This document shows, piece after piece, positions 1 through 7,646 of a stretch of 64,000 nucleotides of DNA; the first letter of the stretch is position 1, and every line of letters begins with the position of its first letter. The notes beneath the pieces are model-generated. The model saw nothing but the letters and a program-made list of their open reading frames with translations, did not search any database and was not told the DNA's origin. The DNA comes from Chromatiales bacterium (GTDB lineage Bacteria > Pseudomonadota > Gammaproteobacteria > Steroidobacterales > GCA-2729495), in contig PBYE01000083.1 in NCBI GenBank assembly GCA_002729495.1, forward strand, positions 1 to 64,000, in the 5' to 3' direction. The translations under genes were made by a program, and so were the position numbers.

Positions 1-23
1 CACTTTGGCTGTTGGGTATAGAA

Positions 24-48
24 GTCGGCAAAGCATTGCTTTGCCGAC
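24..48. repeat. Perfect 11-bp inverted repeat, 3-nt loop
   Basis: The arms at 24-34 and 38-48 are perfectly complementary (GTCGGCAAAGC and its reverse complement) around the loop ATT. No T-tract follows on either strand, so it is not a standard intrinsic terminator. It stands 17 bp before a second long hairpin, upstream of the HD-GYP gene at 221. Confidence 0.75.
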
Positions 49-64
49 ATAAGTTCCGACATCT

Positions 65-100
65 AGATTTCCAGCCCTGCTTCGCGCGGGCTGGAAATCT
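65..100. repeat. Perfect 13-bp inverted repeat, 10-nt loop
   Basis: Arms 65-77 and 88-100 (AGATTTCCAGCCC and its reverse complement) flank a GC-rich 10-nt loop. There is no flanking T-run. With the hairpin at 24-48 it makes a double stem-loop in the 220 bp before the first gene. It could be the 3' structure of a transcript entering from the left, or an extragenic palindromic repeat. Confidence 0.7.
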
Positions 101-220
101 GTCGTCACTTAACCTAATGCCTCCACTGCTCAGACACGTGTGACCCGTGTCACAGCTCATCCGCAGGCCTGCTGTTACAGTTTTCAGTGCCTGCAAATCA
201 ATTAAAAGAAGAAGCATAAA

Positions 221-1414
221 ATGGGTAGCACACCCGAAGACCACCTGATTGCCTTAAAGGCAGATCGTCTGCGACCCGGTATGTTTGTCGCAGCACTCGA
301 TCGCCTGTGGCTCCATACCCCGTTTCCACCGGATGGTTTCTACGTGCATGATTCAAGGCAAATCGAAAAGATCCAGCGCTTCTGCACCTATGTCTATATC
401 GATCCGCTCAAGAGTGAAGAACCGAAGGATGTTGTAGTACCTTTTGATGCCGTTCCTGCATCGGCACTTGCGCCTCGTGTTGACCGGCACAGCATCGGTG
501 AGGAATTGCCCTGGGCAAGGCCGGCTCTCGGCGCTTTAACCGACTCCGTGAGACAAATGATGCGTGACGTCCGCACGGGAAGACTGCCTGATCTTGAGGC
601 CTTGAATACCAGCCTTGTGCCGCTGGTCGAAAGTATTCAGCGGTGCCCGGACGCCGTTATCTGGTTGTTACGGACCGAACCGGTATCTGCCTATCTCTAT
701 CGTCGTGCCATTGGCACGGCAGTCATGGCGACCGTGTTTGGACACCGTCTTGGATTCGATCGTACGGGACTGCTTGAACTGGCACTCGGTGGCCTGCTCC
801 TGGACATCGGTAAACTGGAAGTACCTATAACGATCCTCGCCAAGCCCGATAACCTGACGCCCCACGAATTCGGGCTGGTACGCAAGCATGTTTGCCACGG
901 TCTGGACATGATGCGGCTGCTGGAGAAAGTTCCGGAGCACGTTGTAGATATGATCAGTAACCACCATGAACGTTTCGATGGCACCGGTTATCCGCAACAA
1001 CAACGGGGTACTGAAATTCCCCTGTATGCACGCATTGCCGGTATAGCGGATACATTTGATGCCATCACCATGGACCGGCGATATGCGCCTGCGATTTCAG
1101 CACATACAGCACTTCGCTACCTCAATGGTCAACGCGGTTCGAAATTTGATGATGCCCTGTTGCAGGAGTTCATCCATGCCATGGGTATCTACCCAACCGG
1201 CACCTGGGTCGAACTGCTCGACGGGTCGATCGGCATGGTCTGTTCCCAGGATGACTACTGGCCGCTTACCCCGCGGATTGCGCTAACGTCAGGCAGCAGC
1301 GGCCAGATTAACGAACCGCAGTTGGTAATCGCGAGTCGTCGCAACCCGATAATCCGGGCCCGTCATTCAGGGGGGGCCGGAACGGATACTCCTGACCTCG
1401 AGGCTATTGCCTGA
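221..1414 (+). CDS. HD-GYP domain protein with DUF3391 N-terminus, degenerate HD
   Basis: Cytoplasmic protein of the cyclic-di-GMP phosphodiesterase class, 397 aa with no membrane segment. Residues 10-65 match the DUF3391 domain that usually precedes this class of HD-GYP. The HD-GYP core covers about 150-320, with HHERFDGTGYP at 248-258 and DTFDAIT just after. The canonical HDIGK motif reads LDIGK (residues 194-198), so the metal-binding His is Leu, and the early core His is Arg (YRRAIG, about 161). Hydrolytic activity is therefore doubtful and a c-di-GMP-binding role is possible. The start is ATG after an AGAAGAAG stretch. It is transcribed alone, followed by the HhH membrane protein. A second DUF3391/HD-GYP protein with the same His loss lies at 4811-6136. 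Confidence 0.9.
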   Translation: MGSTPEDHLIALKADRLRPGMFVAALDRLWLHTPFPPDGFYVHDSRQIEKIQRFCTYVYIDPLKSEEPKDVVVPFDAVPASALAPRVDRHSIGEELPWARPALGALTDSVRQMMRDVRTGRLPDLEALNTSLVPLVESIQRCPDAVIWLLRTEPVSAYLYRRAIGTAVMATVFGHRLGFDRTGLLELALGGLLLDIGKLEVPITILAKPDNLTPHEFGLVRKHVCHGLDMMRLLEKVPEHVVDMISNHHERFDGTGYPQQQRGTEIPLYARIAGIADTFDAITMDRRYAPAISAHTALRYLNGQRGSKFDDALLQEFIHAMGIYPTGTWVELLDGSIGMVCSQDDYWPLTPRIALTSGSSGQINEPQLVIASRRNPIIRARHSGGAGTDTPDLEAIA

Positions 1415-1515
1415 CGCCAAAGCCCGGCCAAGGTCATGAACCGTGACCTGGCTCATAGTTGGGCCCGCTCGCAGTCCCTATTCTCAGCTGATTAGGGCTT
1501 CCGGGAACACCGCTC

Positions 1516-2394
1516 ATGGGCAGTACCCTGTCTACAGTGCTTTTAACGGCTCCGCTGGCCTTCCTGGCCGGCTGGCTGCTTGGAAAGGTAGTTTTTCAGC
1601 GTATGTCCGTCGTACGTCCTAACCAGGGCGCGGGGGCTGCGACGCAAAAGGTGGTACCCGACGGGGAACCTGCCCCCGGGCAGAAGGACCTGGCGTCCAC
1701 CCGCACCGAGGTCCAGCTGCTTAAAGAAGCACTTGCCGAACGCGACCAGGTTGTCCGGGACCTCCGGGAAAAATTAACCGCCAGGGTCTCGCCACTGGAA
1801 GACACGCCGGTTAATGCAACGGTTCAGTACACCAAGCTTAAGGAAACGGTGCAGGCTTTGCGCGAGGGTCTGGCGAGCAAGGAAAAACAACTGGAAAATA
1901 TGCAGGCGGCGGTAGACAAGGCCAATGAAAAAACCGCCCAGATGCACCAGCGACTCCAGTCCTGGCGAGTGCGTATCAAACCGCTTGCGAAACAGTTCAG
2001 ACAACAGAAAATGATCATTGGCGAACTTCATGAAGAACTTAAGGTTCGCGAGATGCGTCAGCGGGCACTCGAAGAAAAACATAATATAAAGGCTGCGCCT
2101 GAACCGACACCGGTGGAAAAGGCTGGCAATTCACACTCAAAGGAATTGCTTGCCATACAAGGAATTGGTCCGGCGCTGCAGAAAAAACTCTCCAAACTTG
2201 GTATAGATAAGTTGCAACAGCTGGCTGATATGGATTCAGCCGAACTTCTCGCCGTGGGTCAGTCACTGTCAATCAGTGCCGCCCGGATGAAGAAAAATGA
2301 CTGGGCCGGCCAGGCACGCAAGCTCCTGAACCTGCCAACGGCACAGAACGTCGTGGAAAGCGCCGAGAAAGAAGCAGCAGCTATCGCCGGCTGA
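1516..2394 (+). CDS. Membrane-anchored coiled-coil protein with C-terminal helix-hairpin-helix
   Basis: 292-aa protein of unknown function. An N-terminal hydrophobic helix (about 7-24) can act as an uncleaved anchor. Residues about 65-195 are charged, heptad-like and rich in K, E and Q, which suggests a long coiled coil. Residues about 213-275 carry a helix-hairpin-helix module of the DUF4332 or DNA-polymerase-beta-like type, recognisable from AIQGIGPALQKKLSKLG followed by a second helical pair. The architecture, anchor plus coiled coil plus HhH, recurs in proteobacterial proteins of unknown role. HhH modules often bind DNA non-specifically, so linking nucleoid to membrane is a possibility, but this is inference. 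A short hairpin with T-run overlaps its stop codon. Confidence 0.75.
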   Translation: MGSTLSTVLLTAPLAFLAGWLLGKVVFQRMSVVRPNQGAGAATQKVVPDGEPAPGQKDLASTRTEVQLLKEALAERDQVVRDLREKLTARVSPLEDTPVNATVQYTKLKETVQALREGLASKEKQLENMQAAVDKANEKTAQMHQRLQSWRVRIKPLAKQFRQQKMIIGELHEELKVREMRQRALEEKHNIKAAPEPTPVEKAGNSHSKELLAIQGIGPALQKKLSKLGIDKLQQLADMDSAELLAVGQSLSISAARMKKNDWAGQARKLLNLPTAQNVVESAEKEAAAIAG

Positions 2395-2417
2395 GGGTTT
2401 TTCAGCTCAGCTTTTTT
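2390..2417 (+). terminator. Probable intrinsic terminator of the HhH gene
   Basis: A 6-bp stem (GCTGAG at 2390-2395 with CTCAGC at 2406-2411) is followed by six T. It overlaps the stop codon of the upstream gene and the last codons of the convergent DUF1838 gene. The stem is short, so confidence is modest. Confidence 0.4.
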
Positions 2418-3384
2418 CGAACACGCTGCCGACCGGTCGTACATCGCTGTTCCAGCGTGCATCAATCTCGTCCTTCGAAACCGTCATCTGACTTTCATTA
2501 CCGGCCAACGATTGCCATGTCTTGGGCGATTCCAGGTACTTGGGATGATGCTTCTCTGTATAGGCCCGTATAGCAGGTGGAATATCGTCCAGGCCATTAA
2601 GCAGTTTGTAGGCATCACTGTGGTAGACCATAACCCCGTGCCGATTGCCCATCTCCATGAATGGCAACCACTGCCCCACGCGTGCCCACGAGGTTACGCA
2701 ACTGGCCGAATTGATATCAGGATTCATCACCTCACTAACCCTGCCATTCATTATCCACAACTCTGAAGCCTGGTATTTGTCATCCGCGGAATGCAACGGA
2801 TACTCCTTGCGCGGCATAACTGAATCGCGGAAAGCGAAAATGCTGATCCGAAAGACAAGGTCATCGCCAAGTACGGTATAGGGCCACGGTGCTGAAAAAG
2901 GACCCCCGCTGATAGCATAAAAGCGATGCACAGGATCATTCAGGATATGCAATACCTCGACGCGGTGACCAGTGTAGGGGTTGAGCCAGTCATGCACGAT
3001 CTCGTTCGTTTCAGGGTCGAGGTAATACATGACTTCGCGATGGTAGAACCGCCAGCCGTTGTCGACACGTTCGACATGGCTCGCGCCGATGCCATAACTC
3101 TTGAACAACAAGCGATTACCCTCACCCGGCACCCAGCCCCAGACTTCGCCCCCGAAACCGCCGATCGCGTCGGCTCCGGACAAATCGGCCTGCAGTTTGA
3201 TTAAAGCTTTGAGGTTGCCTTCCGGATCGTCGAGATCCAGTGATGCGTGGCCCGCCGCGAGCGGTTTGTCCGCCTGTTCCTGTGCGCACCCTGCCAGCGC
3301 GGCCGCACCGGCCATTCCACCAGCCCCTGCCAGCAACTGACGCCGCGTAAACCCCTTGTAGCCTTCGGGAACGAAATCTGACAT
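2407..3384 (-). CDS. DUF1838 family Tat-exported lipoprotein
   Basis: 325-aa protein with a twin-arginine signal (TRRQLL near residue 15), a hydrophobic stretch, and a lipobox ending AALAGC, so it is predicted to be Tat-exported and lipid-anchored. The mature part matches the DUF1838 family: an aromatic-rich domain with repeated DPETNEIVHDWLNPYTGH-like text. No enzymatic function is established for the family to my knowledge. The start is the ATG at 3384, which has GGGAG about 9 nt upstream, rather than the ATG at 3429, which would put 15 residues before the Tat signal. A paralogue with the same Tat/lipobox design is at 60669-61694. It converges on the HhH gene. Confidence 0.85.
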   Translation of the reverse strand: MSDFVPEGYKGFTRRQLLAGAGGMAGAAALAGCAQEQADKPLAAGHASLDLDDPEGNLKALIKLQADLSGADAIGGFGGEVWGWVPGEGNRLLFKSYGIGASHVERVDNGWRFYHREVMYYLDPETNEIVHDWLNPYTGHRVEVLHILNDPVHRFYAISGGPFSAPWPYTVLGDDLVFRISIFAFRDSVMPRKEYPLHSADDKYQASELWIMNGRVSEVMNPDINSASCVTSWARVGQWLPFMEMGNRHGVMVYHSDAYKLLNGLDDIPPAIRAYTEKHHPKYLESPKTWQSLAGNESQMTVSKDEIDARWNSDVRPVGSVFEKS

Positions 3385-3513
3385 GGCTGTTCTCCCACCT
3401 GCCTGGTTCTTGGTATTGCGGCCAAGCATACCCCATAGGAATTGTTCGAAGCAGGCGAGGAATCTAAGGTGACCGAAAAGCGGAAACCGGCGCGGCGACC
3501 GGATGATAGCGGG

Positions 3514-4794
3514 TCAGGCGTTGGCCGGGGTTTGCTCATGGTTGCCGCGCAGCCAGCGGTCTTCAAACTCCCTGGCGATTACCGGATGGCCAAAATGAAA
3601 GCCCTGGCCGAGATTGCACCCCATGCCCGCAAGCGCATCCGCAACCCCCTGGTTTTCGATTCCCTCGGCAACGACCCGCAGGCCCATGGCATGGGCGAGG
3701 GAAATAAGTGACTCGACTATGCGCTGGTCCGTTTCGTCTTCGAGTATCCGCAGCACGAAGGACCGGTCTATCTTAATTTCGTCAACAGGTAACTGCCGCA
3801 GGTAGGCCAGGCTGGAATACCCGGTTCCGAAATCATCTATGGACGTACGTACACCGAAGTCACGAAGTTTCTGCAGGGTTTCAATACCCTTGTCTATATC
3901 ATGCATGAGCGTCGTTTCGGTCAGCTCAAGAATGAGATGCTTTGGATCCAGTCCCCGCATATCCAGCACGTCGGCCAGCACGTCTACAAGATCTATATCG
4001 CCAATATCGGTAGGCGTTGCGTTGATAGCGACGGTAAAGTCCGGTGACCACCGAATCCAGCGTGCCATTTCCCGGGAAGCACTGTTAACAACGAAACGTA
4101 AGAGCGGCGCCATGGTGCGAGACCGTTCTATCTCATTTAGAAAACTGCCCGGGGCAATCAATCCATCCATGCTCTGCCAGCGGACGAGGACCTCGGCGCC
4201 CACGGTATCTCCACTTTGCAGATCAACCTTCGGCTGATAGTGGAGGCGAAATTCACCATTATCGATCGCACTCTTGGCGTCGAACAGTGGGTGGGTTTCG
4301 CCGGCTGAATCACTGTTTATATCGGGGCGCCACAGAATGAATCGCTCATGCAGCGCTATGCAGCGCTCAAGGGCGGCCTCTGCCTGGTGCAGCAGCACCT
4401 CAGGGGAATCCGCCAGGGATGGCAGCAGTGACACACCTGTATTTACGGTGAGCCGCAACCGGGCATTTTCAATGACAATCCACTCTTCCGCCAGTGCGGC
4501 AACTTTTTCGGCGGTCGCCAGCATGTGCCCCTCATGCGCCGCATCACTCACTAGCAGTACAAACTTCTTGCCATTTATCTGGATCAGAAGATCATCATCG
4601 TGTGCAACCGCTAGCAATTTCTCGTGGAACGCATCAATGGCGGCGTCACCGGTCCTGTAACCATGCCGCATATTAATTTTTTTAAGCCCCTGCAATTCGC
4701 CAATCAACAGGCCAACCGAGGTATCTGTGCTTTTTGAGCACAATTTATCAATCTCGTCCAAAATCTCGCTTAGACTGTTTATTCTTTTAGCCAT
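3514..4794 (-). CDS. Degenerate GGDEF / EAL c-di-GMP phosphodiesterase
   Basis: 426-aa cytoplasmic protein. Residues 1-160 fold like a GGDEF domain, but the signature is replaced by INGKKF (73-78), so no cyclase activity is expected. Residues about 175-420 are an EAL domain that keeps the catalytic set: EVL at 201, Asn in AINATP, ELTET, IDDFGTGYSS, IKIDRSF, VAEGIE and GQGF. It should therefore hydrolyse c-di-GMP to pGpG. There is no sensory or membrane domain. It begins 17 bp after the stop of the upstream HD-GYP gene on the same strand, so the two are very likely co-transcribed and form a c-di-GMP unit with one apparently competent EAL and one His-less HD-GYP partner. Confidence 0.9.
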   Translation of the reverse strand: MAKRINSLSEILDEIDKLCSKSTDTSVGLLIGELQGLKKINMRHGYRTGDAAIDAFHEKLLAVAHDDDLLIQINGKKFVLLVSDAAHEGHMLATAEKVAALAEEWIVIENARLRLTVNTGVSLLPSLADSPEVLLHQAEAALERCIALHERFILWRPDINSDSAGETHPLFDAKSAIDNGEFRLHYQPKVDLQSGDTVGAEVLVRWQSMDGLIAPGSFLNEIERSRTMAPLLRFVVNSASREMARWIRWSPDFTVAINATPTDIGDIDLVDVLADVLDMRGLDPKHLILELTETTLMHDIDKGIETLQKLRDFGVRTSIDDFGTGYSSLAYLRQLPVDEIKIDRSFVLRILEDETDQRIVESLISLAHAMGLRVVAEGIENQGVADALAGMGCNLGQGFHFGHPVIAREFEDRWLRGNHEQTPANA

Positions 4795-4810
4795 ACTCGG
4801 TAATCATTGG

Positions 4811-6136
4811 CTAGGCGACAAAATAGTTGCCGGGATCTATGCCAAATGCGCCAGGTTCGTAGCCCCTGAGTATCCATTTGGCATTCTGCTTACGCTCATC
4901 ACCCGATACTTTACGAAGGTCAACAGTTTGATTCTTTTTCAGCGGTTGCTTATCCACACCAAGCAACACCATGATCTTTGGGCGCAGTCTGCGAATATGA
5001 TTCTGCTCAACTACGATCCCGACCTCACCGCTGTTCAGCTCAACTATGCTCCCCGTAGGAAACATTCCCAGCGCCTGAACAAACTGCTCGACAAGCTCTT
5101 TCTGAAAGTGCACGTCGGACAACGCATTGAGTTCACAGACAGCATCGTATGAAGACATCGCATTGGCATAAGGCCTATCGCTGGTCATCGCGTCATAACA
5201 ATCCACCAAACTGGCAATCCGTCCGTATATAGGGATATCGGCGCCCTGCAGGCCTTTGGGATAACCCGAGCCATCGAGCCGCTCGTGATGGCTGGCAATC
5301 ATGTCGAGCACTTCGCGGCCAATACCCGGGTAGTCATTGACCAGTTCGAGCCCGTATTCAACATGCCGGGCAAGCAGGTCATTTTCGACGTTGGTCAGCT
5401 CATCTTTTTTCTTCAGTAAACCTTCCGGTATTTGCGCTTTACCGATATCGAGCAGCATTCCGCCGAGTGCGAGCATTTCCAGGGCTGCGCGATCAAAGCC
5501 CAGGTGGCGGCCCAGCACGACTGCCCATACCGACGCTGCAATGGAGTGGCTATACGCATATTCGTCGCGCTTCTTCAGCAATACGAACCAACCCATTGCA
5601 CTGGGGTTACGAAGGACACTACTAATAATCGGACCCACTGCTTCCTGCACCTTGGCTACATCAACCGCACGTCCCTCGCGCACATGCTCGAGCACGTTGT
5701 TCATCGTCATCATTGCGACTTCATAAGCCTCGGCGGCCTGCGGCATCTCGCGTTTGAGTGAAGCCTTGATCCGATAGGTTTTGGAACCGTCCAACCGATG
5801 CGTGATACGGCCGGTCGGGTCTATATTGCTGAGCACGTGCAAAATACGGTGCTTTAAAGAAGGTTTGGGTGCAACTTTGGGTTTGGCCTGACCGACTTTT
5901 AACACCACCTTGCTTCCGGCCCGGTTGAGCAGTTTTTCAATATCATCCACCGGTATGCTACCGCGCGTTACATCGATATAAACGTGGCGGCAGTAGTGCC
6001 GCAGAAGATCGATTTCCGAGTCATCCCGAATCTCGAAACCCTGGAACAAGAACGGTGTCTCCAGCCACGGGCGATCCAGCTGGGCAACAAACATACCAGC
6101 TATCAAATTGGCCGCATCTATCTTGACTCTTTGCAT
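4811..6136 (-). CDS. HD-GYP domain protein with DUF3391 N-terminus, degenerate HD
   Basis: 441-aa cytoplasmic protein. DUF3391 covers about 3-60, followed by a basic Lys/Pro-rich linker (about 75-100) and an HD-GYP core at about 170-360. The GYP side is intact (HHERLDGSGYP, 283-293) and the first core His is present (YSHSIAA, about 197). The HD dyad reads LLDIGK (228-233), with Leu in place of the metal-binding His, exactly as in the HD-GYP protein at 221-1414. This is the first gene of a two-gene operon with the EAL protein downstream. Binding rather than hydrolysis of c-di-GMP, or altered metal chemistry, is plausible. Confidence 0.9.
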   Translation of the reverse strand: MQRVKIDAANLIAGMFVAQLDRPWLETPFLFQGFEIRDDSEIDLLRHYCRHVYIDVTRGSIPVDDIEKLLNRAGSKVVLKVGQAKPKVAPKPSLKHRILHVLSNIDPTGRITHRLDGSKTYRIKASLKREMPQAAEAYEVAMMTMNNVLEHVREGRAVDVAKVQEAVGPIISSVLRNPSAMGWFVLLKKRDEYAYSHSIAASVWAVVLGRHLGFDRAALEMLALGGMLLDIGKAQIPEGLLKKKDELTNVENDLLARHVEYGLELVNDYPGIGREVLDMIASHHERLDGSGYPKGLQGADIPIYGRIASLVDCYDAMTSDRPYANAMSSYDAVCELNALSDVHFQKELVEQFVQALGMFPTGSIVELNSGEVGIVVEQNHIRRLRPKIMVLLGVDKQPLKKNQTVDLRKVSGDERKQNAKWILRGYEPGAFGIDPGNYFVA

Positions 6137-6323
6137 GTACCTGCTGGTCCCACTCTGCGGGCCACCCGCACGGATATCCCTCTGATTCTAGGGGGATTAC
6201 CCCTCGTACATGCAGGCCGGTGTCACACTTTTGTAGCTAAGAAACCGGCCGTGACGCCTTTCTGCACCGTGAAATTCAGGTATTGTGTTGTCAACTTGGC
6301 TACGGATAAGGCGTTGCAGGCAT

Positions 6324-6683
6324 ATGGATATCAAGTGCTCAATTGCAGGACTGGCTCTGGGCCTGCTCATTACCGGCTGCTCATCCGCACCCCAGCCCAT
6401 CATAGATACGAAGGGTGTGAATATGAGTGTTTACGAACAGGATCTGGCTGAGTGCCAGCAATATTCTGAACAGGTCGACACGTCCTCCGGCGTCGCCAAG
6501 GGCGCAGCTGCCGGTGGCATAGTAGGTGGAGCCGCAGGCGCAATCGGTGGCGGCAGCGGAACCCGCGGTGCCGGGGTCGGCGCCGTGATAGGGGCCGCAA
6601 AGTCGGGGGGCAGGGCGGCGGCTGAAAAACAAGCTGTCGTAAAAAACTGCCTGAGGGGCCGCGGCTACCGGGTACTGAATTAG
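6324..6683 (+). CDS. Glycine-zipper outer-membrane lipoprotein
   Basis: 119-aa small lipoprotein. Residues 1-20 form a signal peptide ending in LLITGC. Residues about 65-105 are a glycine-zipper segment ([17 protein letters not shown] and [16 protein letters not shown]) like those of the 17-kDa surface antigen/OmpA-like lipoprotein group, which can oligomerise in membranes. The C-terminus is short with one Cys (NCLRGRGY). The ATG at 6324 is chosen because it starts the signal peptide directly; an upstream start at 6285 would add 13 basic residues. It is divergent from the HD-GYP gene, and its TAG stop overlaps the TAA stop of msrA by the four bases TTAG. Confidence 0.8.
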   Translation: MDIKCSIAGLALGLLITGCSSAPQPIIDTKGVNMSVYEQDLAECQQYSEQVDTSSGVAKGAAAGGIVGGAAGAIGGGSGTRGAGVGAVIGAAKSGGRAAAEKQAVVKNCLRGRGYRVLN

Positions 6684-7315
6684 GCTGGCATGCAAACGCC
6701 GGTTCCGCCAAGGCCACAATAACCTGCCGGGTTCTTGGCAAGATATTGCTGGTGGCAGTCTTCCGCATAGTAAAAATTATCTGCAGCCTGTATCTCGGTG
6801 GTTATATTTCCATAACCCGATACCTGTAAAGATTCCTGAAATATCATTCTTGAGTTTTCGGCGGCCTGCTGCTGATCAGGACTAAAAGTGTATATACCCG
6901 AACGGTACTGGGTGCCGACATCGTTACCCTGCCGCATTCCCTGGGTCGGGTCGTGCGCTTCCCAGAATACTTTCAGTAACTGCTCATAAGAGCAGGCCAT
7001 GGGATCGAATACCAGCAGGACAACCTCGTTATGGCTGGTTAGTCCCGTACATACTTCCTGGTGAGTGGGATTCGGAGTAGTGCCGGCCGTATAACCCGCG
7101 GCGGTGCTATACACACCCGGCAGCTCCCAGAACCATTTTTCAGCACCCCAGAAACATCCCAGCCCAAAAATTGCCTTTTGCATTCCTTCGGGAAAGGGTT
7201 CGATCATCGGGTTGCCATTAACGAAGTGTGTGCCAGATACCGGTAGTGGCTCGGCACGACCGGCTGGTGCCTGGTCCAAATCCGGGAGTTCCGCATTTCT
7301 GGAAAATAAATCCAT
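6680..7315 (-). CDS. msrA: Peptide-methionine (S)-S-oxide reductase
   Basis: 211-aa MsrA, which reduces the S epimer of methionine sulfoxide in proteins. The catalytic motif [10 protein letters not shown] is at about 53-62, and family blocks such as [19 protein letters not shown] and the YHQQYL-like [14 protein letters not shown] follow. Resolving Cys residues lie near the C-terminus ([10 protein letters not shown]). The ATG at 7315 follows AGGAA and gives the normal MsrA length; a further 86 in-frame codons upstream do not resemble MsrA and cover another small gene. There is no signal peptide, so it should act in the cytoplasm and complement the periplasmic MsrPQ pair at 10301-11940. Its stop overlaps that of the convergent lipoprotein gene. 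Confidence 0.95.
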   Translation of the reverse strand: MDLFSRNAELPDLDQAPAGRAEPLPVSGTHFVNGNPMIEPFPEGMQKAIFGLGCFWGAEKWFWELPGVYSTAAGYTAGTTPNPTHQEVCTGLTSHNEVVLLVFDPMACSYEQLLKVFWEAHDPTQGMRQGNDVGTQYRSGIYTFSPDQQQAAENSRMIFQESLQVSGYGNITTEIQAADNFYYAEDCHQQYLAKNPAGYCGLGGTGVCMPA

Positions 7316-7390
7316 TACAGCTACATTTCCTGAACGAAAGATTAGGGCAATATGTCCGCACGTAAGTTCCGTCCAGTTTATACGGAAACG

Positions 7391-7423
7391 AAAAAGCCGG
7401 CGCCCCCTTGGGGTGCGCCGGCT
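7391..7423 (-). terminator. Strong intrinsic terminator on the minus strand
   Basis: An 8-bp perfect GC stem (7395-7402 with 7416-7423, AGCCGGCG), extended by C/G pairs, is followed on the minus strand by five T. It lies 21 nt after the stop of the 29-codon ORF and 75 nt before the msrA start, so it would end a transcript that begins upstream of msrA. Confidence 0.8.
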
Positions 7424-7443
7424 ATGACAAGCGACAAACCGGT

Positions 7444-7533
7444 TTACGGGTTGTGGCGCTGTCTCTGGTTGGCTGCATGGCGCCCACGTTTGTCCATGCG
7501 ATGATCTATCCGGTCGCCCTTTTTTGCAGTCAC
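7444..7533 (-). CDS. 29-aa highly basic small protein (candidate)
   Basis: A GTG-initiated 29-codon ORF preceded by a good Shine-Dalgarno (AGGAG, 8-nt spacing) and followed by its own strong terminator. The peptide begins [16 protein letters not shown] and is rich in Lys, Arg, His and Asn, with no hydrophobic stretch. The predicted charge is strongly positive, as seen in small nucleic-acid- or ribosome-associated proteins, but no function can be assigned. The [13 protein letters not shown] text resembles the repeating unit of some small basic proteins I recall from other gammaproteobacteria, which is only memory. It sits divergently to the TPR gene at 7647. SD plus ORF plus terminator makes a chance ORF less likely. 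Confidence 0.55.
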   Translation of the reverse strand: MTAKKGDRIDHRMDKRGRHAANQRQRHNP

Positions 7534-7646
7534 GCGGTTTTCTCCTGCTAGAATTCATGTGGCGCATTACCACGTGTCAGAGCTTAATGACGAACGAACT
7601 AACAACCGGTTGACTCGTCTAAACGATTTCTCAGACCTGCAGATAT

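Noticed and set aside
3101-3566. Overlapping frames on both strands near the DUF1838 start
   Set aside because: Low-complexity Arg/Pro/Ser translations without SD; antisense or frame-shifted shadows of the Tat signal region.
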